Assembly: GCA_024811115.1 (NCBI GenBank)
Contig: JAKOGH010000517.1
Span: 1 to 10,696, forward strand
DNA length: 10,696 nucleotides
Reading direction: 5' to 3'
Source: Terana coerulea
Taxonomy: Eukaryota; Basidiomycota; Agaricomycetes; Polyporales; Phanerochaetaceae
Shown: positions 1-8,048 of the stretch, one piece after another
Numbering within the stretch: the stretch's first letter is position 1
Layout of the letters: each line of letters opens with the position of its first letter
Translations under genes and position numbers: made by a program
The notes under the pieces: generated by a model
Databases searched by the model: none
What the model was told of the DNA's origin: nothing
The model's input: the letters and a program-made list of their open reading frames with translations, nothing else

Positions 1-571
1 GCGCAGGAGCCGCGATAGCTCCGGCTGCGACGGCGTGCTGTCGCATACCCACGTTGATGTCCATAAGGATGTCATGGGCGGCCAGGCCGCTGGGCCACTC
101 TGAGCGGAAGCGGTCGAGGATTTCACATGCGCAAGACCCTGGATATGGCGTCGAAGTCCTTCGCAGTAATGTCAGGTGCATTCGCCAGGTAGCTGCAATG
201 ATAGACTGTAAGCACAAATCGCGGTAAGAAAGGAGGGATACTCACAAGCCTTCGTAGATTGTAGTGAACGACGCCTCCAGATCTTCCTTGGGCTCACCAC
301 ACAGAATGACATGCAGGCAGCCCCTGAGCATAGGCTGCTGTCCATCCCGGGCTCTCTCGAGTCGTGCACGAAGTACGGAGGAGCGTCTCGCCAGAATGGC
401 CCTGGTGTAAGCGGAAGAGGGTGTTGTCGCAGCCGAAAATGATGTTCCCATCGTCGAAGTACAGTGTGGGATGGTCAAGGAGAACATTGATATCCCCTCT
501 TCCTCCTCAGATCGCGCACGTTTGGCTGGCGGAGAGTCCGCCAACTGGCCTTCGCTGCTGGCGGTCGACAT
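1..571 (-). pseudogene. Decayed BTB/POZ domain gene, cut by the left window edge
   Basis: Read from ATG at 571, the start gives a low-complexity lead (AKRARSEEEEG) in one frame. The BTB core (LYFDDGNIIFGC...FRLH) continues in a second frame, and the next part (ILARRSSVLRARLE to TIYEG) returns to the first, so indels lie near 487-493 and 400-408. A GTGAGT..CAG intron at 245-193 (53 bp) sits at the same codon and phase as in the intact paralogue at 1004-2080. After it, exon 2 reads DITAKDFDAISRVLRM and stops (TGA 125-123). Compared with the paralogue, about nine codons are missing there, and the conserved EWPSGLAAHDIL resumes in another frame. A further shift near base 40 is possible. BTB domains mediate dimerisation and often adapt substrates to cullin-3 ligases; the role of these fungal BTB proteins is unknown. 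The small deletion plus several shifts make a pseudogene much more likely than a sequencing slip. Confidence 0.82.
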
Positions 572-1003
572 AGCGAATGGCGAATGAAGCGAGCGAGCAC
601 ATAGGGGCTTGTGAAGGACCGAGCTGAGCTAAGAGGAGACGCATAGATCTCGATCCCATACCCCTAGCCAGTGATTCAGGAGGTTTGCCAAGAGAGCCCC
701 TGAGATGACACATAGGCGTCCCGTCGTATAATATTGTCATGTTGAAACTTGGAAGTGAACAAAGAACGAGTACGATCGCTATCAAAAACGAGCGTACAGA
801 TATGGTGACACGTATGAGTCCGTACTTGAAACCACAGCTCCGATAGGACTAGTTGAAAGTCCATCCGAACTTGGGTTCGATCGGCGAAATCGACGAGCAA
901 ATCCTTACTCGGGAGGGAGCACAATCGGCTTCGCCTTACACTGGACTAGTGGTCCAGACCCAAGATAAGGGCGAGGGAAAGCAGGCTCTTCTCCGCCGCA
1001 CCA
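572..1003. other. Intergenic, no supported gene
   Basis: This stretch lies between the start of the decayed BTB copy and the stop of the intact one, both on the minus strand, so it should hold the upstream region of the first and the 3' end of the second. The open frames here are short, lack splice signals that would join them, and show no family motif. I see nothing else in it. Confidence 0.5.
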
Positions 1004-2080
1004 CTACAGCTCGAAAATCGCCGACAGTCTTGACCAAATGGACTGTCTTGTCGCCTGAATAGAGGCGATAGTAAGATTTAAGCAGATATCGCACGGATGC
1101 CCCGCAAAGTCCCGCGGGAAATTCTGAAAGTCCTTGACTACTGCAGCCCACATTTCGATGGGGACCTGAGGATGCCTGAAAGTGACTGAAGGACCAAGGG
1201 CAGCGAGCCGAGACGCGATGAGCTTGCCGCATGTGGTAGCGTGCTCGGGAAGCCCTTGCGGTGAAACGTTCGCCAGCGTGATATGCTCCGCTCGAAGTCG
1301 TTCGATACCCACGAGCAACCTCTCGATGTCGGCGTGAGATAACGGTGCTATGCCATGGCCTCCACTGAACCTGCCAGTTGTCTTGCTTAGCGCATAGAAT
1401 ATGGGAGCTAGGAGCTGCGGAGAGTCATGGTTGCAGGCACGGAGGAGGGCGATTACGGCAGCTGGATGCACAGACATTTCTTCCTCAACGTCAACGGGCG
1501 GTCTTGCAATCGGACTTTCGAGCATGTTATAATCCGCCCACGCGTTTGCCCGAGCAGCAACCAGGACGTCGTGAGTGGCAAGGTCGCTTGGCCACTCTGC
1601 CTGAATAGTCTTGATGATATCCTCTCGACAATGTGGGATTTGGTACTTCGTACACACCCTCAGCAGACTAGAAGCCTTGGGAAAGCTCTCGATGGACAAC
1701 TTTGGAAAGTCTGCGCTAGAATGAGACAGCGTCATTGTGTGCGACGGTACGGCACGCATTCATACTCACAAGCCCTCGTACATCATCTCCAGCAATACCT
1801 CCACGTCCTCTTGGTCATCATCCATCTGTATCTGTTGCAGCATTTGCGGAAGATCTTGTTCATACTCTTCCTTCACGGCGAACAGTCTTTCTAGTACCGG
1901 CGAGTACTGGGATAGTAGACTGCGATGTACGCGGAAATGGATGCAGCCACAGACCAGGATGGCATCGCCATCGTCGAAGTAATACCTTGCGTGATTCAAA
2001 AATACGGTAGCTGTCCTGTGCCGACTTGTAGATGTGCCACTCAGCTCGGAGTCGCCGGGGAGTGTACCATCGAGAGTCAT
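1004..2080 (-). CDS. BTB/POZ domain protein, two exons (2080..1770, 1715..1004)
   Basis: The model joins 2080-1770 to 1715-1004 across a 54-bp intron (GTGAGT at 1769, TAG ending at 1716) and gives 340 residues. Without splicing the first exon hits a stop directly after EMMYEGL, which supports the intron. The BTB fold spans roughly residues 32-150: RYYFDDGDAILVC, then FRVHRSLLSQYSPVLERLF, then EDVEVLLEMMYEGF at the exon junction, then the helical KASSLLRVCTKYQI and EWPSDLATHDVL. The C-terminus carries a Cys pair (CDICL) and the closing IWSRLSAIFEL, a tail style I associate with the expanded BTB family of Agaricomycetes. BTB proteins dimerise and can act as cullin-3 adaptors; the substrate here is unknown. 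I chose the ATG at 2080 because it leaves a short lead before the domain; an upstream in-frame ATG at 2248 would add 56 residues without domain character. It is paralogous to the pseudogene at 1-571 and is divergent from kinase copy A, with about 330 bp between starts. Confidence 0.85.
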
Positions 2081-2409
2081 GAAAAAGACGGGGAATAGGC
2101 GACAGATGGCCAGCTTTGTCGATGACGGCAATAGCGAGCTCCGTAAGCGGAAGAGAATTGGCTGCAAAGTGCTTAAACAGTGTGCGGTCCTAGAAACAGA
2201 GAAAAGAGCTGCGCGGTGGCAGGAGCCAAACGGTCGTGCCACGGGCATGCTCAGGGGTGCCGGGACGCATCAAGCGCATCAAGCGCATCAAGGTTCTTGG
2301 GCGCTTGAGTCGGAGGCGGAACCGCGCGTGCTAGGATCTTGGAGTCACGGTCGAACAGTTCCCAACCACGTCGAGTCCGATACTTACGCCTCCTACTGCA
2401 TAACGTCCA
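2081..2409. promoter_or_regulatory. Shared intergenic region of divergent BTB gene and kinase copy A
   Basis: This stretch lies between the minus-strand BTB start (2080) and the plus-strand start of kinase copy A (2410), so it should hold both promoters. I see no clear TATA box. It contains a short direct repeat (2266-2292). Part of it would be coding if the BTB protein used the upstream ATG at 2248. Confidence 0.4.
2266..2292. repeat. Perfect 9-bp direct repeat, three copies
   Basis: CGCATCAAG occurs three times without spacing at 2266-2274, 2275-2283 and 2284-2292. It lies upstream of both divergent genes. It could be replication slippage or a repeated binding site; nothing in the sequence decides between them. 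Confidence 0.8.
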
Positions 2410-3797
2410 ATGTCAGGCTCATCGGAAAGCTCTTACAAAGGGCCAATAGCTCCTCATGCCAAGCTCTGGCAAAGCTTGACTGTCAACTTCGACGCGATGA
2501 AGGAGATCATTTCCTCGCACTTCAAGTCGCAATGTGGCGATGGAGAGTCCATCGACCACGGCCAATATGCTAGGATATTCCTGTACACCCTTCAAAGCGG
2601 GAAGAAAATTGTGGCTCGGCTGGTGCTTCCCGTACGAGACTCCTGTAAAGACCGAAGCAGAGGTGGCGGCAATGGTTTCCGTTCGTGGTGAGTTGTTCAA
2701 GTTCGTCTCGCACGCTAGATCCTCAATATGTGCTTCACAGCTCGAACGACGTTACCTGTGCCAGAGGTCTACTTGTTTTGTAGCACTCACCACAATCCTG
2801 TGGGCATGGAGTGGATCGTCATGGAGCACCTCGCAGGAGAGCAATTCGCAGATTGCTTCTACAGAGCTCAACTACGCGCAGAAAGCTGAGACAGGGCGTC
2901 AGCTTGCTGACATCTTGTCCCAACTGTTCATGATCACGGCAACCCACTGTGGAAGCCTTCTGCACGACCACGCCGTTCAGGAGGACCTATGGCCTCTTCG
3001 ATATGCAGGGAGCAAACGGCGGCGACGGCGCGCATCCACAATCATCTCTTGCTGTAGAGAGTAGGACGCCATCTGGAACTATGACAATTGGACCCTTGAG
3101 CGACATTGCGCTCTTGGACCACGAGTTCATTGTACCAGCTGAGTCCTCAGGACCATTCGCCACCGAACGCCAGTTTATGGAGGCACTTGCTTACCGTGGT
3201 GACCCTCCAGCACGCGCCAAGGACGACGTTGGTTGCTGGCCATACGATAAAACACTGGAGTTATATGCTCTCGTACGCCCACTGTATGGCGATAGCAGCT
3301 CGGAGGCACCCGTGTTTCATTTCTCTCACGGTGACTTCAGCGAACACAACATTCTCGTCGACCCAGCCACAGGCCGCGTAACTGGTATCATTGACTGGGA
3401 AATGGCTGGCTTCCGCCCAGCGTTTCTTGCCGCTATCGCGCCTGGGTGGTTTGACGATGATTACCGCCGCTTCCTCATGACGGACTATCAACAGTCTCGC
3501 GAGGGATTTGAGGACGAAAATGATGATGACGCCATGTTACGCAAGCACTTCCTAGAGCAATTGGGCTCACGCAGCTCGTCCCTCTTACGCCATAACCGAG
3601 AGGAGATCGAACTTAGGGCATATAGCTATGTGGTCGGAGAACCGTACGGAGGTAATGTACTAATGTGGCTAGAACGGTATGAAGAGCAGGAGTGGAGTAC
3701 CTTTGGGAGAGGCCCATTCCCTTATGACTCACAGGCGTGGTGGAAGGAGTATAATGCGGCATTCATGAGGTACGAGCGTGTGCCCCCGCATATATGA
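2410..3797 (+). pseudogene. APH-like phosphotransferase copy A, frameshifted
   Basis: This is a nearly full-length member of the fungal APH (PF01636-type) kinase-like family in shifted frames. The N-lobe begins at ATG 2410 and contains HGQYARIFLYTLQSG and VARLVLP. An extra base near 2640 moves the frame before VKTEAEVAAMVSV. A 53-bp intron (2688-2740, GTGAGT..CAG) follows, at the same site and phase as in copies B and C. Exon 2 gives VPEVYLFC and EWIVMEHLAGEQFADCFY, then shifts near 2866, gives LADILSQLFMITATHCGSLL, and shifts again between about 2965 and 3005. From there the C-lobe is open to the stop: catalytic loop HGDFSEHN at 3327, metal-binding IDWE near 3390, and the tail EQEWSTFGRGPFPYD. 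The C-lobe frame is open from 2949, so a truncated protein could be made, but it would lack the ATP-binding N-lobe. The substrate of this family in fungi is unknown; it should not be read as a drug-resistance gene. Confidence 0.8.
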
Positions 3798-4042
3798 AAC
3801 CTAACTAATGTTGATTTAGACAAGGTCAACAAATGCGAGAAAATGCTTCTTCCTCGAATGACACAGGGAGGCGTCGTGTGATAGCAGCAGCGGTGCCAAG
3901 TGTTTAAGAGCAATGCTTGCCAGACTCCTAGTATTGAATAGTTCTGCATATCGAGCCCAAAGACGTCTATTCTGTGAAGGTTACCACCGCATTATTAGCT
4001 GTTTCCCATGGGGTCTCAGATCTCAATATCTCATTAACTTAC

Positions 4043-4186
4043 TCAGACCTTGCCCGGCCGAAACTTCGTATACCACGCCGGTGATGTCGGCATGCCATCA
4101 ATCAACTGCTTGTACTTGTTAGGATCTAAAGCAGCCGCATTCCCGATCCGGTCCATGCGCACCTTGTCTTCGCCTTGAACGACATC
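4043..4186 (-). pseudogene. Orphan coding-like fragment (47 codons), family not recognised
   Basis: Read antisense from 4186 to the TGA at 4045-4043, this frame gives 47 residues with strongly protein-like composition, including VRMDRIGNAAALDPNKYKQL and GMPTSPAWYTKFRPGKV. There is no ATG at its start; it is preceded by ATAG, which could be a splice acceptor, so it could be a last exon or the 3' remnant of a gene. I cannot name the family, and it does not resemble the kinase or BTB copies. It ends just ten bases before the ATG of kinase copy B on the opposite strand. I infer that a duplication that brought in copy B, or an earlier rearrangement, cut through an unrelated gene here. The rest of 3798-4195 shows nothing I can support. 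Confidence 0.4.
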
Positions 4187-4195
4187 CTATCCGCG

Positions 4196-5579
4196 ATGGC
4201 AGACACTGGAACCCCAGAACTGCTGACAGACTCAGAGAAGATGTGGCGAGGTATGACAATCAATTTGGATGCCATGAAGAACATAATCGCTACACATTTC
4301 CAGTCACCCTGCCACGACGGACAGCCACTGAGTCATGGACAATTTGCCCGAATATTTCTCTTCACTCTAGAGAATGGTACGAAGATTATATCTCGGATTA
4401 TTTTGCCCTTGCGGGAGGCTGTTAAAACAGAGGCGGAAGTTGCTGCGATGGTTATGGTTAAAGGTATGTGGCGTTCATCGTTCTGAGCATGGGAGCTCAC
4501 TATCACGACTAGCTCGTACCTCTGTTCCAGTCCCGACCGTGCATCTATTCTGTGATAGTCCTCATAACGCGGTTGGCGCGGAATGGATTGTCATGGAGTA
4601 CCTTCATGGCGAGCAACTCGCGGAATGTTTCTACGAAATCGACTACGACAAGAAAGCTCAGACGGCACGAGCCCTAGCCAACATTGTGGCCGAACTGTTT
4701 GCCTTCACCAGCACACATAGTGGGCAGCCTTCTTCGCGATCTTACTATCCACGAAGATCAGATGCCCACCCGCTACCATGACATAACGCAAGTTGTTGAT
4801 AAGCCCCGCCACATTCGTACCACACAGTTGAAAGCGTTACCAAGTCCGGGTCATTCACCATAGGCCCTTTGAACGACACATCTTTCCTCGAGATGGATCA
4901 TTCGTGCATCGTGCCAGCAGAGTTCTATGGGCCGTTCGCCACTGAACGTGAATACTTGGAGACCCACGCCTATCGCGGCCCTCCTTCAATGAGCACTTGC
5001 AGCCGGTTTGAACGGACGACCTTCGAAATGTTCTCAAGGTGTACGATGTCGTGCGCTCCCAAGTGTACAACAACGGAGGCAAGGACAATACGCAGGACAC
5101 TGGATCATTCCACTTCGCACACGGCGACCTCAGCGGGCACAACATCCTCGTTGACCCACAAACAGGGCGAATCACTGGCATTCTCGACTGGGAGATGTCG
5201 GGATCCTACCTGGCGTATATGGCTGCCGTTGCGCCGGCATGGTTCGACGACGACGATCGTCGGTTCCTCATAACAGACTATCAAGAGGCCCGCATCGGTT
5301 TTGACGATGAAACACAGGACGATGCGAAGTTACGTGCCTATTTCCGCGAGCAGCTGGGGAGCGCACAGCCCCTTCCTTTTGCATCACAACCAGGCGGGTG
5401 TGGAGTTACGTGCGTTCTGCTACGTTCTAGGAATACCGGCGATAGGCAACGTAATAAACTGGCTGAAGATGTACAGAGAACAAGAGTGGGTCACATCGGG
5501 GAGGGGTGCATTTCCGTTTGACTTCGAGGCGTACTGGGAGGAGATGTTGGCTTCGCTTCGGGCGAAGGCGTATGCTTGA
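4196..5579 (+). pseudogene. APH-like phosphotransferase copy B, multiple frameshifts
   Basis: This copy starts at ATG 4196 and keeps an intact first exon: MWRGMTINLDAMKNII, HGQFARIFLFTLENG, ISRIILP and VKTEAEVAAMVMV. A 49-bp intron (4464-4512, GTATGT..TAG) interrupts the same codon as in A and C. Exon 2 continues with VPTVHLFC and AEWIVMEYLHGEQLAECFY, then breaks. Shifts lie near 4722 (within a GGG), near 4846, near 5028 (one A missing from an A-run) and near 5360-5370. Between the breaks the family blocks are all present: GPLNDTSFLEMDHS, the catalytic HGDLSGHN at 5120, LDWEMSG, APAWFDDDDRRFL, and the tail EQEWVTSGRGAFPFDFEAYW to a stop at 5577-5579. All intact kinase motifs remain readable, so decay is recent or the indels are assembly errors. 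Its closest relative in the window is copy D. Confidence 0.8.
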
Positions 5580-5755
5580 TATGTGCTTTGCGGAGGAAAA
5601 TGCGCACATTTGACTGTCCGCCGTATTAGAAAATAGCTTGCCGAGCATATGCTTGCACTTCAACACTAGTGCGATATGAATCACAGAACGGCCACAAAAC
5701 CGCGAGACATGCCTGAAGCACAGTGCGTGGCGCTCATGATATATTTGGACTTGTT

Positions 5756-6578
5756 ATGATCCAAAGCTTCTGTTTTCCTCATTTAGCTAGCAACACATTT
5801 GAGGAAGATGTTGGAGTCTCTCCACATCCGTACCATACTGTCGAAACACATGCAAAATTCGGACCGGTTAGGATAGGGCCCTTGAACGATATCTCATTCC
5901 TTGAGCACCAATTCCTGGTGCCAGCCAAAGTCTGCGGGCCTTTCGCCACCGAACGCCAGTACTTGGAGGCTCACGCTTATCGCGGAAACCCATCCACGCG
6001 TACTGGTAGCCAAATCGACTGGAAAACCTACGCCAATACCGTCAAAGTATACGACGTGGTTCGATCTCTCTACAGTGATCCAGATGATTCACAGCCCACT
6101 GGATCGTTTCATTTCGCACACGGAGACCTCAGCGGGCACAATATCCTTGTCGATCCACAGAGCGGGCGGGTAACCGGCATTCTTGACTGGGAAATGTCGG
6201 GATTCTATCCGCCGTACATGGCCGCTGTCGCTCCGGCATGGTTCGACGACGACGATCGGCGGTTCCTCATGTCGGACTATCAGGGGTGTCGCATCGGCTT
6301 CGATGACGAGTCTCACGCCGACGGGCGACTGCGCGCATACTTTCGCGAGCAGCTTGGCGCATGTAGCCCTCGTCTTCTTCATCAGAACCAAGCAGGCATG
6401 GAGCTGCATGCGTTCTGCTATGTGTTAGGGGAGCCGGTTGCTGGTAAGTGTCATGAAGTGGTTGACACTATATCGGGAGCAGGAGTGGGGCTTTGAGGAG
6501 AGGGGCGCGTTTTCGTTCGACTTTGAAGCATTCCAGAAAGATGTATGGTCCTCATTCAAATCTCCAACGCACGTATGA
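5756..6578 (+). pseudogene. APH-like phosphotransferase copy D, N-lobe missing and C-terminus frameshifted
   Basis: Only the C-terminal half of the kinase is here. Recognisable homology begins around 5810-5880 with IGPLNDISFLEHQFLVPAK and runs through GPFATERQYLEAHAYRG, catalytic HGDLSGHN at 6119, ILDWEMSG, APAWFDDDDRRFL and AFCYVLGEPVAG. No ATP-binding N-lobe or intron can be found upstream. An extra G near 6450 then throws the frame; the proper tail (MKWLTLYREQEW, RGAFSFDFEAFQ) continues in the next frame to the TGA at 6576-6578. The unshifted frame ends at 6496. The start given is the first ATG of the open frame and is arbitrary. This copy is closest to B, with long near-identical blocks around the catalytic loop, so it is probably a partial tandem duplicate of B or of its parent. 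It could make a short protein but not a normal kinase. Confidence 0.8.
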
Positions 6579-6699
6579 TAGTAGAAAGTGTAACAATTGT
6601 TTCGACACTGCGTACCTAACATGGTTCCTGAATATCCACACACATCTCTCGACTATCCTTGCCACGCCCGGCTGCCACTCCATGCACTTCGAGTACTCC

Positions 6700-7086
6700 T
6701 CATCGCCGGACGTTCTTACCGAGAACTGCAGAGCGCACATCGTACAGTGTGACTCGGACGAGGGCAATCAGGACTAGTGAGCTTGTACTCGGTCGGACGA
6801 CCACATTCGTCGCATGGAAGTACCGGCCCTACAAATTGTTTAAATCCCGGGCTGAGCTTCCGCATAAGACCACATGCTCACCTCGCAACGCTGCAGCCTC
6901 TCGATCCAAGCGGTTCAGCTTTCGCTGGAGGTTCATCATCATTACTCCGAGAATGAGAACAAGTGCCAGAAGGCACATCCCCAGGATAATGGAGGCATTG
7001 CGGTTGGCGGCTGGTATGCCGCGTCTGTGCACGCCGCCCGACAGGAGCTGGTCGCTTTGAACAAGTACGTCGTCAACGGCTGGCAT
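6700..7086 (-). CDS. Possible small single-pass membrane protein (exons 7086..6882, 6773..6700)
   Basis: The ATG at 7086 sits in a favourable context (ACCATGCC) and opens a frame with basidiomycete-like codon choice. Residues about 31-47 form a hydrophobic segment (IILGMCLLALVLILGVM) that reads as one transmembrane helix. It is followed by a charged stretch (NLQRKLNRLDREAAALR) that could start a short coiled coil. A GTGAGC donor lies at 6881. Splicing to the AG at 6775-6774 keeps the frame and ends at TGA 6702-6700, giving 92 residues. A later acceptor near 6728 reaches the same stop. Without splicing the frame ends at 6829 (85 residues). The family is not recognised. It is antisense to the kinase array, between copies D and C. 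The exon structure downstream of the donor is a guess, and the frame may be chance. Confidence 0.33.
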
Positions 7087-7999
7087 GGTAAAGGCCCTGG
7101 CAAGGATGCGCGGTTATTGCAGGCCTTATGTGAGGGCTGGACCAAGTCGGTTCGTCAATGATTCGGCGTTGGCAGCGTAAGGGAGAGAGCTCCGGTGGGG
7201 GTGCAAGGATGCTCGCAGAGACTCAGCGCAGAGGCCGCTGATAAGCCCCGCATAGCTAACAAACTCTATCCTCAGCACAGGTTGCACGCGACAAGCAGAG
7301 ATAAGGCGAGCGCCGCCTTCGTGGGGAGATCATAGACGTTGTGAGAATCGAAGCATCTTGACATCGCGTCAGTGACGCGGAAGTTCATCTACGAGGTGAG
7401 AGCAATTTCAGTCAAAGGAATTCAGCAACACGAGCACGGTAGCGACGCACCAGTGCGGTAGGCACTCCTCTACCCTCATTCTATTCTGGCGTACTAAACA
7501 CTAGAACGCCAGTCAGGTTCTCTGCTCCGTGCTTATGTAAGCTTGTTGGAGCTCAGTAAGGCTCGGTGTACTCACGTTGAGTATTACAGGAGCTTTCTGT
7601 ATCCCTTAGAGAGACTATGGGGAAAAGCGGCTGGTGGCTGGTCTGTCCCAATGATGATGCTCGGGGTCCCTCATGGACCGACCGTCGACAGTGCGCTTTC
7701 CGTAAAGTTAAGAAATGTAGCTGTGCTAGTTATGAGCAGAATATAGACGGTAAAAACACCTCCGCCTATGACTTACCGTGCGTACATTGTTTCGAGATGC
7801 TGAGCGATTTCACAGTGGAACACTACGAAGTTCAATTTTCGGCCAAGCAGCGCTAGTTACGGATGTTTGTTCATGTTAGGGCAGCCACCTTCCAAATCGA
7901 GACACGACTTTGATCGGATGCAGCTTCCACCAACGACGGTCATTGACTGTGGCTGGTCATCACTTGTGATCTCCTACGTTGAATCCCACTCTAGCTAGG
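7087..7999. other. Long intergenic stretch before kinase copy C
   Basis: About 0.9 kb lies between the divergent possible membrane-protein gene and kinase copy C. The longest frames (for example 7617-7856, 79 codons with seven Cys) have no family motif and no supporting context. A 7-bp inverted repeat is present around 7486-7512. No N-lobe or other fragment of the kinase family is visible, so copy C does not abut a decayed neighbour. It presumably holds the promoter of C. Confidence 0.45.
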
Positions 8000-8048
8000 A
8001 TGTCCTCTTCTGCCTCTTCAACCGAGTCAATACCATGCAGAAGTCAAG

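Noticed and set aside
853..1062. 69-codon plus-strand frame opposite the 3' end of the BTB gene
   Set aside because: It overlaps the real BTB exon for part of its length and has no motif or supporting context.
3261..6409. Antisense frames opposite the kinase catalytic regions (3261-3491, 4855-5181, 6089-6409)
   Set aside because: They mirror the conserved sense blocks, recur at the equivalent place in paralogues, and are explained by codon bias of the sense strand.
7239..7251. 13-base match (TGATAAGCCCCGC) with 4797-4809
   Set aside because: Flanks do not match, and one copy lies inside kinase copy B; most likely coincidence.
7486..7512. Inverted repeat CTGGCGT / ACGCCAG with a 13-base loop
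   Set aside because: The stem is only 7 bp and does not extend; this is expected by chance in a window this long.
7617..7856. 79-codon plus-strand frame with several Cys residues
   Set aside because: Cys spacing fits no zinc-binding pattern I know, there are no splice signals or paralogue, and codon choice looks random.
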